This document shows positions 19,400-31,752 of a stretch of 64,000 nt of DNA, one piece after another (the first letter of the stretch is position 1; each line of letters begins with the position of its first letter). The stretch is from the NCBI GenBank assembly GCA_933228895.1, contig OW121847.1, forward strand, positions 90,251,656 to 90,315,655, read 5' to 3'. The stretch comes from Platycnemis pennipes (lineage: Eukaryota; Arthropoda; Insecta; Odonata; Platycnemididae). Under the pieces are notes generated by a model that was not told the DNA's origin, made no database searches, and saw only the letters and a list, made by a program, of their open reading frames with translations. A program made the translations under genes and the position numbers.

Positions 19400-22379
19400 C
19401 TGTGAAAGAGAACAATGCGTCATTAATACAGGCTTTGAGGGCGAAAAGTTTGCAGCATACTTGATGTAAACCCTATTTTAACGTAAACATATGGTCTACG
19501 TCTATTATATACATGATATAGACGTTAACATTGGGTTTTCCTACGGTATACTGCACACTATGGGCTCCCAGGAGTGTGTCGTTAAAAACCAGCTGGCTAG
19601 AATGCACTGTAAGCGGCGGCATACGCATGCTACCCTACGGATGACAATAAAGCTAGAATGGGGCTGGCTGAGAAGGACTGGGAGGCTCCTCCTCAGCACA
19701 AAATATAGCTTCATGACGAAGAATAAACAATAAACTTGGTACTATTTTCACATGTCATTATCAAGGTGTCAATCGTCATCATATTATCAAAGTATCATTA
19801 TCAACCTTGACAATGACAAGTAATGTTAGCTGTGAAAACCATGGTCGGTGTTTAATGCAGGGTGAAAATAACACATTCATTTGTCTATTCCTCATCACAA
19901 TATAGCTTATTTTCATAAAATACACCTATAATTACAAAACATTGCATTTAAACGGCCACTTATGGAGACTCTCACGTGAATTAAAACATGAATAACAATG
20001 AAATCGTACCCAAATTTCACCGCAGTAATCAGTTAATCTTCCTAAGGCTATTTAAGGCAAGTATTAATGCTATTCATTTCCCCGGGTAAGTTTTATCGCG
20101 TAAAAAAACAACTTCATGCGTGAGCATCGCGAGAAGCAAGCCCATTATGTCCGTGCACACCAAGATGGCCAACCTTGCCTCTCAAATCAACCGCGATGCC
20201 GTCTCCAGAACATCAGAACATTCTAAACTCCTTATTCAAAATAAACTCAATAAAGCAGGCCTTTTCCTCTCGTTGCAAAGAAATCTTTCCGTCAGCGTAA
20301 AATTACTCTTCGTTACTGTGGTATATTGCGTCGGAGATGCCACACTCTTAAGCACCGGCACAATCCCAGGCCGGCTGTTTCGATTGCATACCTGTCAATA
20401 CTGTTTCTTTACGACAGTAGAATTAATTTTTCTTCGCTCTTACTTGGATAGGGATAATTCATATCACCAATTAATTACATCAATATGTAAGTAAATTATT
20501 TGGATCAACGGTAAAATCCAAGGTAAGACATTGACCCTTCTAACCTCTGAATTCAAGACCCTGAATGAATGCTATGATAATTATTCGAGTACTTCGTTAA
20601 ATACCAGGGCGGCTGGATGTTTGCATTCAACCGCTACAACTTTCAATGGGTTTCAATACCCTCAGTGTCTTGGGTATTCGGAATCCTGAAGGACCCCGAT
20701 GAATGTCAAGATTTGACGGAGGTAATAGGGCAATCACCTGAGTAATAATTCGAATTCCCGTACATATTCAAACGTGTATAGAAGTAACTATTTACCAAGG
20801 CTTGCATTCATTTGGTTCTGGCTCCACCAGAAGCATTCATCACGGATAAGTACTTTAATAAAAAAACCTCTGAGTATGCTAGTATTCAAATCAGGATCTC
20901 GAAATGAGAAGCCGTTTGCTGTAGCCACCTCATGAACCCGATCCCTCAGAAGTTATTGCGAGTGAGCAATCAGTCATGTAGGAATTGATCTATTACGTGA
21001 TAAACACACCTAAACAAAAGTATTCATCCAAAATTGAAACGTCACTAAAAGATCTATAATGAACCAATTCGAAAGTGCATAAGTTTGCATCAAGAGAGCG
21101 TTACGCATTAGGTTAATGGATGAATCCGTGGCCTCGTTTGGTAGATGACAATCCGAAATTAAATACACATCACGGGCCACGATTCCTATACTCATATTTG
21201 ATCCCTAGTCTCAACATAAGTTAGGATATGGAGCTGGAGCAGGCAGAGGAAAGGAAAATGGAAGCGGAGGAGTTCACAAACAAACTAACTCACACACTCG
21301 CCGATTCCATCACGGCCTTCTGCATTAAAAAAGGCAGAATGAGAGCACTAGCGCTCTGCTGCTTCACTGTGAAGCTAGGAACGAATGTGGGACGTAGAGG
21401 GGCGCAAACAAATGAGTGGATAAGGTAACGGCGGCGTATTTGCAAGTGTCATTGAATGGGGGAATGATAGAGAAATAAAACCACAGCCTAAAACAGAGGG
21501 GTTGCTCCGAATACAGAACTCATACCAGCCCTATATCAAGTCTTACAGAGAGTTAGAACCAGTTCACAAAATATCGTATTAACGAAAGGTAAAGTTAAGG
21601 ACCTCGAATCGTTTTGAAATAACTAAACTCTACCGGTAAAGTTTTCTTGGGCTTTCTACTGGGACAGGGAAAGGGATGCTGCCGACGTTTCGACGCCGAC
21701 TCAGTCATCGTCCTCAGAGAGATGAACTCATGAGCGATGAGACGAGAAGACGATGGCAGATTAGCAATCAAGATATCAGCAGCCACCTTTTCCCTTACCC
21801 GCTGGAGAGCACCAGAAGAGATCATTCAGCGAAAAAAGACTATATCTTTCATAAGTAATTTCCAGCTAGTGTTGAAATCATATTATATAGGTACGAGTAT
21901 ATGAGGCATTATCGCAGTCGACTTGTATTTAAGCACTCCTTCTAATGTACATACATAAAAATATAACCTACGGCTTAACCTAAGCTTAAACTTAGGCCAA
22001 CATGACATACCTGCCCGCGGCGGGATTCCTACTCCTAAGTTTTGCATTATTCGCACGGCACGTCAGAGACCAGGGTATGTACTACGATCGGAGGGAGCAT
22101 GTCGAGTAGCTAGGAGCTCAATTTTGCTGAATGGGCACTTTCATCCAAGACTCTTTCCTATCCACAGCCATTTTTAAATTGGGCCGATTTTAGTCGAGTG
22201 GTAATTTTGGTCCTAGCAGTTTTCAGTATTTAATCCTAAATTTGATTTTTACGTGATTAAAAGTTTTAATGTCGTGTTTTTATAAAAGACTTAAGTTCTA
22301 TTACGACTGGCTTCATATACAGACAGCGTAACACTAATGTGCTCACTCATCTCCTCTGTGTTCTCAAGTCTGTATTCGC
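19400..22379. other. Upstream stretch, mostly without features
   Basis: No convincing exon. The only notable sequence is a structured block at 21679-21717 (stem-loop followed by GAAACG on the minus strand). Small open frames look random. Confidence 0.55.
21679..21717 (-). repeat. Stem-loop with CTGAG...GAAACG, repeat-associated motif
   Basis: On the minus strand CTGAG (21713-21717) is followed by a GACG/CGTC stem enclosing a GAC-TGA-GTC hairpin, then GAAACGTCGG. This arrangement recalls the hammerhead-like motifs at the ends of Penelope-like retroelements, but the canonical CUGANGA core is not complete. No reverse transcriptase seen nearby. Confidence 0.3.
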
Positions 22380-22665
22380 ACTAATAGGTGCTTCAGATAG
22401 GGAGGAAAAATATAAGGATGTGAATGGAAGGGAAAGGAGGAAGGAAGGGTGCAGAGAAACCCGGTGTCGGCATGTCTGCTATAAACGAAAGGCGTCAAGG
22501 GGGCACGGCTTAACGTACCATCCGTAGGACGGAATACTGAACTCGAATGCTCTCCACAAAGCACTAGTTTAGCAATTAAAAAGAAATAGTTACCGGATTC
22601 GAACCCGAGCCCTCGAGATTGGAGGCCAGTATTCCAACCACTAAACTATCCTTACCCTCACTATT
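22380..22665 (-). repeat. SINE family A copy with tRNA-like head, minus strand
   Basis: Contains GGGTGCAGAGAAACCCGGTG, ACGGCTTAACGTACCATCCG, GCTCTCCACAAAGCACT, then box B read on the minus strand (GGTTCGAATCCGG, plus positions about 22593-22606) and the tRNA-like end GGAGGCCAGTATTCCAACCA. Confidence 0.82.
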
Positions 22666-22832
22666 GTGCAGTCATGCAGTGAATAAGCGCGACTTGTTTA
22701 CTTCGCTCCATTAAGACGTGATAAATAAGTCATTTTGGTTTAGTTCTGACTCAAGTTTCTTCTTTGAGACAAGATTACCTCTATATGTGATAAATATACA
22801 AGTCACACTCAACAGCAGTACGAAATGCAATA

Positions 22833-22878
22833 CAAATAATTACACTAATGCTTACATAAGCATTAGTGTAATTATTTG
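22833..22878. repeat. Perfect 22-bp inverted repeat with 2-bp loop
   Basis: Arms 22833-22854 and 22857-22878 are exact reverse complements separated by CA. AT-rich; can extrude as a cruciform or hairpin. Confidence 0.9.
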
Positions 22879-23007
22879 CGCTTGTGCCGAGGGGACAAAG
22901 AAAGGATTATTTAAGGAACTCACTCGATACATATCGCGATTAAATGTTTGGAGAGTTGCAAATCGTCTGGGACTTTTGGTGACAAGAAATACGGCTTCGT
23001 TCTAGAT

Positions 23008-23435
23008 CAGGAGTTCCCAAACTTTTTTGTACTACGCCCCCTCCTGTTCAAATGGAAACATTCCACGCCCCCCTTCACAGTAAATTTTGTGGGCATGTGA
23101 AAAAAAACAAGTATTACATTGAAAACAAAACGTGTATTTTTACTATCACAAAATAAAACATTATAAGTTTCAATTTAAAGAAATAGTGTTATGAGAAAAA
23201 CATCGACAAAAAGCTATATTGTTTGGCTATAAAAGAGTTTTATACAAGTGGATTGTTAAGTTTTCTAAACAAACCAAGTTGATTTAAAAAATCTACACCA
23301 TAAAATTACTAAAGAAATGTATGGATTTTTTTTACTTAGAGATTTTTATTTTTAACTGGTCTCGCGCTCACGCCCCCCCTGACATGTCTTCACGTCCCCC
23401 TGGGGGGGGCGCGCCCCCCAGTTTGGGAACCCCTG
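23008..23435. mobile_element. 428-bp non-autonomous hAT element with 8-bp TSD
   Basis: The left end CAGGAGTTCCCAAACTTTTT and the reverse complement of the right end CAGGGGTTCCCAAACTGGGG form TIRs. TTCTAGAT is duplicated exactly at 23000-23007 and 23436-23443. G/C-rich ends, AT-rich middle, no coding frame. The CAGGGGTTCCCAAAC terminus is a known style of animal hAT elements. Confidence 0.9.
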
Positions 23436-23565
23436 TTCTAGATACTCCAACACCTTAGGTCACGTAAAACCAAATAAACAAAGCTCAATCCTAGGAAATT
23501 AAGAACTCCACATTCCAAGCCGGCTTCTAGTCCTCGACCTTCGGTTTGGCGGGTCGGCTCCTTAC

Positions 23566-24060
23566 CAAAATGACCACCGAGCTTAAAATTGGTTCGGTTT
23601 GCTTCCATTTCATCAAGTTAGAGGAGGCTTTACCACTTTCCCCCAGCCGACCACGATTTACCTTGACGATCTGCACGTCGAGCGGATCCAGCAGGGTATG
23701 TGCGAGAAGACATCACCCGAATTTAAACCCGGGATCCTTCAAGTTTTACTGCCATGATTCATCCTCGCGAGGCTCCAACACCGCTCAAAACGAGAGAGAG
23801 ACGGAGGGCGGGGGAGAGAAACTGAAAGCAAAACGCCCTCTGGGCATAGAAGGTCTCGCCGAACGTCGGGAGATGCACGTGACCCGCGCGTAATAAATAG
23901 GTCAACTGAATCCCTCCCCGTCGAAGACTGATGGTCAGCGGGGAGACGGCCTTCGCGTGTGTCCCTCTCTCCGCCAATCCGTAGGTCAGAGACGAGGGGG
24001 AGGGTGGGGAGGGACCACGAGCTGAAGACACGACTCGCGCCCCTCAACCGCCTCCACTAA
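23566..24060 (-). promoter_or_regulatory. GC-rich block: candidate promoter / 5' non-coding exon of the V-ATPase gene
   Basis: A GC- and CpG-rich island in AT-rich flanks. On the minus strand it contains a TATTTATTA box near 23890-23900, a CACGTGAC box (23876-23883, plus-strand reading) and splice donors near 23565 (TTTTG/GTAAGG) and 23662 (CAAG/GTAAAT). Open frames here are low complexity and resemble no protein. It could supply the 5' UTR exon that the acceptor at 19400 needs. CACGTGAC resembles the CLEAR/E-box bound by MITF/TFEB, which regulates V-ATPase genes in animals. Unproven. Confidence 0.35.
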
Positions 24061-24384
24061 GGCGGCCGCCACCGCTACTCCCTTCACCCGCGATCAATTA
24101 TCCACGACTGAAGGCGTTTTTTTTTTGTTTTTGGAGCAGTAGTAGAATTCGGTTTTTTTAGATGCACCTACCTAGTTATGTTCAACCCGAAGGTTAGAGT
24201 GGTCGGTGAGGGCAGAGCTCAAGGCTATTAAGCCAAGCTCTAAGGCGTGTGCGGCCCGATTCACACATCAAAGTAAGGAGGGCCTTTTTCTTTCCTTTTG
24301 CCACCTAAGGTTTTCAAGATATATCGGGTGTACAGAAAGAAACCCTAACTTTGGTTAGATGGACATGTCTGAAAACCTCTCCCG

Positions 24385-24450
24385 AGATTCGAATCCTGGA
24401 CCTTCGGTCATCAGCTTCACGCCCTACCTACTAGTTTACCACTCTATCAC
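24385..24450 (-). repeat. tRNA-like SINE head (minus strand)
   Basis: Contains GAGATTCGAATCCTGGACC, the complement of a Pol III box B, and a following tRNA-like half (CTAGTTTACCACTCTATCAC). Probably a truncated SINE. Confidence 0.5.
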
Positions 24451-27400
24451 AAATAGTAGATTACAACTTGCAAATTGTCAAAGTTTCTAACATTATTTAT
24501 TGACAGCTAGTTTCTATAAGTTTACATTTTCAAAATGTTGTTAAATTAGCGAAACTTATCGTCAGTAAATCCTCTCAAAATCAGTGGAAAATTGCGAGTT
24601 ATAATTTACGATGGAGCAGTTCCACCACGTTCAGCCTGAAACTGAATTACGCACCACGCTGTCACCTAGATGCGCCTACAGCTTAGGTTGTATCGCGCAC
24701 CGACTAATCTCAAGCCTAAGACAAACACACAACATCTAATACCGAAGTGGGGTTCGAACGACCATTGGGTATCACCGGCCACGGTAGTAACGTCGATAAA
24801 ATAGGTGGAATAACATGAAAAAAAACAATGGCTAAGATTCTGATTGGCAGTAAACTCTTCCGATAGCTCCAATATAACCGTATGTACCCGTTTCCTCTCA
24901 AATCATGCACTCAATTTTAAATATTCATCGATTGATTTGACGCAGCACTCCACTCGATTATGCCATCCGTTATATCCTCCCATTACGGACCAACTTCCTC
25001 TCTCTCTCGAACACCCCGCTTTATTTGCTCCTTATACCTCGACCGTGGCCAGCCCCTGTAGTTTTTCCCTTTCTCCACTTGGAACGATTCCATTCACAAC
25101 GCCACCATTTCTCAATGTGGGTCCGAATAAAGTTCTCCCTTATTCTATTCATCTTCATGAAATTTTATGCACGTCAGATCAATGAGCATGAAAATAAGCG
25201 ACTCCATTACACAGGAAATTATACAATTATTAACAGGACACCGTAATTTTCGCTATTATTTGCATAAATTTAGATATTCACATAAAAAAAGTTATGAGAG
25301 GAGTGATAGGAGGATGGCATCACGAAACACAGGCTTACTTATTGAATCAAATGATAATTAGATCAGATCAAATCAATTCATAACTGCGCACTACACTGAC
25401 AAATACCAACAAAACTATACATTATGATAATTACTTTTGCTCTGGAGGATGAAAATAAGCTAAAATAACAGCTTACTCCCCATATAGATTAACATGGAAA
25501 AAGAAGGCTTTCGTAGAATGGAAAGGGAAGAAAGAAAGGAAGAGGCGTGAGAGGATTCATGCCACCTGAACTATGCAAAATACGCTGATAATTGTTTAAG
25601 TATATGTTTTCCAGCTGCCTCACAATGGGTCAATTATCAGAGAGAACCCTCAACCAATTATTACAATCCCGTAACAAATATGGCAAATAAATTGGAGAAA
25701 AGGGACCCTCCTCACTCTATTATGATGATCATTGTATTATGAATTCCTTTTAGTAACATCCATCCAGTCTCTGGGAAGGTGATATTCCCATTCTTTTCCT
25801 TCAGAACGTCTACAGTAGTTACGCTGTTTATCCACACCGGGGGAATTCGGGTCGGGTACATGACGTGATCGCCAGCTAACCAGTGGAGAGTTGGGGGTCA
25901 ACCTAGGCGCTTCTCAATTACTTCTCGATGAAATGGAAGTAATAGGATAAGCGACTAAGGATTGACCTTGACGGGTAACCACAAGGGCAAGGTATTTTTA
26001 CAGTACGGCTGTGTTATAAAGCGGTGAAGTAAGAATATGCTTGAACTGTGACAATATAATCTTTGACGAAGCACATACATTCTGAATCCCTTTTGATCAG
26101 GGAGGCATAATTACGGTTTACTCCCTGGCTCACAGCTACTTTTCATAAAGCCTGCACCCATCGCCGTCCGCCAGTTGTTTCAATGAAAACCACATGAATC
26201 GGTTTCAACCAAACAAACTGCAGTTCTAGGTAAGCAAAGCGTCATCAATGACAGGGGACAAACTTGTCAACATCAAACCCTCTCACTCCAATTAGACCGG
26301 CATTTTCTTTATGTCCTCCAGCATCATTTACCAGGATCTCGCTTGAACCTCGCTCATGAGCCAACTCGTTACTAAAAATCCGGCAAAATTCCTAAAATTG
26401 ATACATTCACTCTAACTTTGATACATTCACTCAAGTAGAAAATTTTAGAATTTAAGGTGCCACAAATAACACGATTATTTCGTACCGTTGATATATGATA
26501 TATGACCCTGGAATAAGGACGATTCGTGTTATAACTTTTTTTACAATGCCTTATCTTTCCAAATATTTTTTTCTCTTCCTTATTCATGCATTTCTTCGTA
26601 CCTACCTCTTGTATCAAAGATGCCCGGTCTTTATCGTCTCGTCCCTTCGAATTAACTCAACTCCCGTTTTCTTTTTCCTCCCACGCAACTCATTCTGTCA
26701 TTCTCATCCTGTCTTTTTGGTGAATTGAATGAAATTTGTCCTCACAAAACGGCCAGGCAACCTTCAGACTGCTTTTCCATTTCTACTAAGCCTACAACCT
26801 GCCACGGCGTCTATAGTTAACCTTTGTCACTACAACTCGGGTATCCCAGTCGAAATTCTGAAAATTTTCATCAAAGGAAGTCTCTGCTCTTGGATTTTCG
26901 ATTTCTCTTTCGCTTTTGGTATTCAGCAGCGGCTTGACAAAATTTTCACCCGGGCGAGAGAGACTCCCCCTCTCCTCACTTATCATACCCTGGTGTAACA
27001 CATATTCACCAATTAAACGTAGCAGTGAAAATTAAGTAGTAAATAAATAGTAAATTAGCTTGTTGGGCCTGAAGTTAGTCGTCAATCCCTGAATAAAATA
27101 AAGGTTTTTCCATCCCCACAGCGCCCCTTCCCTCGCGGCGGCCCGGGTAGTGGCCCGGGTCGACCGGGCCTTAAGCCGGCCCTGGTGGAAATGGCATTCT
27201 TCAAAGTCGAACAGAGAGAAAAAGCAGCAGCCTGTTTTCTGCGCAAAGTTGGAGGAATTAATCTCGGTGGAATGTGTTACAGACCACGCTTTTAAAGTCT
27301 TGTGATCACATTCTCCGATAAACTTCAAGGAAAGTCTAACAAAGAAGGCATTGGCACACTTGGAAATTGACGTATAAACGACAGATAATCGAGCGTTTGG

Positions 27401-27870
27401 ATTTAATTTCATCACAAATGTAGTCCACCGGTTCGCCATATCTCTACAGATACAGATGATTCCACGGGGAAACTTGATTGCGCTAAAAAGCGATCGGTGA
27501 TGATGCCCTCGTGCAAAAACCTTATCTTGATTAATGAAGTAGGTGGGGATGGAGAATCATTCTCAAAGCATTATCACCTTTGAATATTTTTGGGAGTAAT
27601 AACCTTGAAAACCGAGTCCCGTGCAGTGACTGAACCAGTATAATGAAAGCACAGTTTTGTTTGCCCTTTGATGCCCCGCAGAGCGTGATTTCCCTGCAGG
27701 CTTTAAGATTTCATTTTGATACGAGTTATTTTGTAAGACTTTTAATCAGAAAAATACTTGAATTTACAGCACGTGTTGGAGAGAGAAAGAGAGATAGAGA
27801 GAGAGGCCTATTGGCCGGAAATATCAGTAATGGAGGCAATTATGTTTGCACTTACTCACATAATAGCTTC
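24451..27870. other. No gene seen; one GC-rich transposon-like fragment
   Basis: AT-rich non-coding DNA. At 27110-27186 a GC-rich patch (GGCGGCCCGGGTAGTGG..CCGGGCCTTAAGCCGGCC) resembles the terminus of a DNA element (CAGGGCCGGCTTAAGGCC on the minus strand). No partner end was identified. A (GA)n run lies at about 27779-27806. Confidence 0.45.
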
Positions 27871-27932
27871 GCATCTCTAAGAGTGCTAATGGAGTGTATG
27901 TCGGGTTCGAATCCCACCTCGGAAGTAAATGT
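27870..27932 (+). repeat. tRNA-like sequence with box B
   Basis: GGGTTCGAATCCCACC (about 27902-27917) preceded by a box A-like stretch. Too irregular for a functional tRNA, so probably a SINE head. Confidence 0.4.
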
Positions 27933-30321
27933 TTTCTTTGTCTTACAATTGGGCTTAGTAAGGGCATAGAGTAAGTATAATATTATGCTTCTCTTATGGT
28001 ATTAGCAATCACGTAGCAACCGTCAACAAATTTTCTAAGAGGTTTATATTTCGTATTCTTTAGTAATGGCCAAAAATATCTATATAATTATCCAAATAAT
28101 TATCTATCCAAAAATTATAAATAAATTTCGATGTGAAATACAGAAAAAATAGCTTAGGTCATGGATCCAGTTTTCACGACGCTTTATTTGATTTAAGAAT
28201 TATTCGAAACCGCTACTTAGCCAACGTGGTGGCTATAGAATCTTTAATGTTTACCAGTAGGATCAATGTCAGGTACACATTTGAGTTTTTTTCCTGAAGA
28301 TGTTTTCTGTAACGGGAGGGGAAGTTTAGATAGTAACACTGGTTGCGACGCAACAGCTATCAAAACCTTTTAGAATGATAAATACTTCATTAACTTCTAT
28401 CACCTGTGATGGAATTATTCAAAATATGCGGCACAGATCAAATCACAACCTTGTTTCTTCACCTACAAAATCTACACCATCATCAATTCCACTTCGTAAT
28501 TAATAGAAACAAAACGAGTAATTCATATTTCGTATTTTAACTACTTAAAACACCCTATTGCGAGCGCTTTAAGAAATGTAAATATGGAAATATTTGAGCA
28601 GTCCAAACACGACTGAGATAGTGACCACCGGGAAAACACAGGGATCCTACTATTTGCCCTAAGCTTTCAAGCCATTAAAATTATATTTACTTTGCAACAG
28701 TAAAGTTAAAAATACAAACTAAAAGTATTTAAGTTGCGATAAGACCTTAGTAGTTTACGCATCTAAGACATTAGTCTTCAGATATTGAAAATCAGATGTG
28801 GTATTGATGAAAAAAAATGTTACAAACATTGGGAAATAATTAAGCCTCTCTTGAAATTATGAAAAATGTTTCCACAAAATTCAAAATTGATAATGTACTT
28901 GTCCCAAGGCTCCTTTTCGAACCCAAAATTATCAACTGTAAACATTACACGTTAGGCTTTTCTGTTCCGGACGGATATCCATCTTTAAAAAACATCAACT
29001 CCGTAAATTTGGCTACCCCATCACTGGTCATAAGTCAGCTTCTTATAGCGTAATTTGTCAAGGTAAAAATGTAATCATGATGTATAAGACGGAATAAAAC
29101 TAAAATTTGCACGTAGTTCCTAAGCAGAGCTTAATTATGCCAGTATCTTTCATCCACGATTCGGCACTTAGCCATCGAAATTAGTGACAAATTAAACCCC
29201 TCCCCCCCCCCACACATTCACAGGCATGTGTTAACACTTTAATGCGAGAAGGAGAAGATCTAACGTAGCCTTCGTCATGTGATGCATTTCTGCCCGCTGC
29301 CCAGTTTTCACACCGCAGAATAAATATCCCTGCGTGTTCAGAGAAAGAGCATAAACTGGCCCATACTCTTGATCCGACGGTTAAAAAGTAATCCGATCTA
29401 CATTATCATAATTCCGAATAAAAAGTAGGATTTAGACACGAAGTAAATAAGCCATCGAGCATAAATGAGTCACCCTCCAATTCACGGTTAAGATTCGATA
29501 ATTAACCCATATTTTCACTTGCCTTTACAAGAGCAGCGATGCAGACTGTTAACAAACATATGACACTAGAGACAATAAGATGAATGGGCATTGGAGACCT
29601 TTTCCATCTGAGAACGGTGAATAATGGACAAGGCTGAAAAGGCTTGTGAGAGGAAGAAGAGAAGAGACGGATGCGGATGTGATAATTAAAGCAGGAGGAG
29701 AGTTGGCTGGAGGAATTCAAAGTAAGCAATTACAGTAGATAGAACTGTCTTTTAAACCTGCTGAATAGGGTGACAAAAGAGATTGTCGAATAAGCGCGGA
29801 AAATGACCGAAAAAAGGAGTTTCAGGTTTAATGAAGGCAGGCATAAGATCTGAAGACTCTTTAGAGGTAGGAAAATTAACTGGTTTGGATGGGAGGTAAG
29901 AGATAACCAACGGTAGCCAGGTTGCGATCAAAAGGTCACGGCTTCAGAAAATTCTGAAGAAGGGTCAGGAAAGTTGTGAGACAAAGATAGGTCAACTTCA
30001 TCTAACACATCTAAGCGGTTAGGTAGCGTAGTTTGAAGTGCATGCTTTCTTTTCATAATGATTTCCGTTAACATATACTAACTGAATCTTTGAAGGCGCC
30101 AGTGGAATGAAATTATAGCATGACAGCAAATGCCAAACCGATTTATAAGAAAATTACATCATGTTTCTAATGAATTAGTTTACGTGGATCGTGCTTACAT
30201 GACTAACACGCTTTCATTATTAAGTTTCATTATGCTCCTTAGTGCATGTGGGTTTATGATGCTCACGTGGTGCAATATTAGTATTGATTCGCCCTCTGCC
30301 ACACACCATAAGACGTGGCTC
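27933..30321. other. No feature seen
   Basis: AT-rich with a C-run at about 29201-29212. No open frame with family resemblance. Confidence 0.5.
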
Positions 30322-30405
30322 GCAAGGTAATATGCTGATGTAGATGATCTTAAGACACATGTCGCAAGGTAATATGTTGATGTAGATGATCTTAAGACAC
30401 ATGTC
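30322..30405. repeat. 42-bp tandem repeat, 2 copies
   Basis: Units 30322-30363 and 30364-30405 differ at one position (CTGATG / TTGATG). They are preceded by CTCTGCCACACACCATAAG, a string shared with 35230 and 44535, so this is probably the variable tail of an interspersed repeat. Confidence 0.85.
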
Positions 30406-31557
30406 GGTCTCAAAAGGACAGTCATTGTGGAAAAGCGATTGAGGTGTAATACGAATGAAGATCTCAGATGAGACACAATGAGCCTACAGCGAAGGTTGTA
30501 GACGAGAATAATTTGTTTATTATGAAGACATTAGCTGTCAGAAGAATCGATTAGAGAAAGTTACGTCAAAATACTCTCAAAGTCGTTTTGCACGAGACTT
30601 GTGACTGTGCATGAGAGATGCGTAGTGAAAATTTCATCGTGCAAAGTAACAAAACGCATGGAAAATTTACCAAAATGCATATAACTGGGCAACAAAATAC
30701 TCCCGTTCTGTTGCCACGCATTCATTCATGCAACTTCCACGATTTGACGCCCTTCAGCTTGCTTGCTACGCGTAAAACGGCATTTTGTAATCGATGACCA
30801 GTCGCATTCACATAACCTGTTGTCACACTCGAAGATAATCCATATAAAGGTATCCAATATTTCACACAGTAATTTAGTTAGCATAAGAAATATCCTCATT
30901 TACCCACCTTGTTAATCAAGGCACTGACGCGCATATTACGGAAATAAATTCCCGACCAGAGTTCTATAAATCCCCATGCCGTACCTCGTTCAAAACAAAA
31001 ATAACCTGAGAAATCAACCGGGAGTTTTGAACGCCTAAGGCCATTGGATCGTTCGCCTGGAGAAGGCGGTCGTTCGCAGCATTAATCTTGCTCCGTACCC
31101 CTTAGTCTCGCTCGTAATAATGGGATTCATTAGAATAAGACACCGTTGCGGCGGCGACTGGTGGTGCCTGCAGTCTCGCCGGAGTAATGTGAGGAGGTGA
31201 ATTAGACTCTAATGTGCCGTTTAAACACACTCTCTCCAAACGAGTTTTCTACCTCTATCACCTCCTTTATCTCACTCGCGAGCGCTGTCAAGGCTCGCGC
31301 GGGAGTTGACTCTGCGTCCGCAACTTTCGTTGCGTCGGGATGCGAAAAAAAGATTGGATTCCAACTATGGCAGAAAGAGAAACCTCGTCTTGGGATGATG
31401 GGATCGAATAAAATACCGCGTGCGAACACCCTTCCGGGACCAAGATTAAAAGAGGAGTTTTGCAACGGCGACAATCCATGCTAATGGCACGAGAGAACTT
31501 GGCTTTGCTAGTGTTGGGATCCATTCAACGCCTGTGCATTTAAGAAGTTGTTGGGAG

Positions 31558-31744
31558 CTGTAGCGTGCCAAGGGGGTGCAAACGAGGCGGCCGTCCCAGG
31601 CACCGAAAAGGGGGGGGGGGGGGGCAAAATTGAAAAACATATTTTTTTAGTTTAAGAAAAAATAATTTTTTGCTACCGGGAGGGGTTACCATCTAGTTAG
31701 CCCCGGGCGCCAAGGTACGCCAAGGTAGCCTTGGTACGCCACTA
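31558..31744. mobile_element. 187-bp TIR element with perfect 8-bp TSD
   Basis: The ends CTGTAGCGTGCCAAGG and (reverse complement of the right end) TAGTGGCGTACCAAGG agree at 12 of 16. GTTGGGAG is duplicated at 31550-31557 and 31745-31752. Contains a 14-base G run. hAT-like MITE. Confidence 0.75.
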
Positions 31745-31752
31745 GTTGGGAG

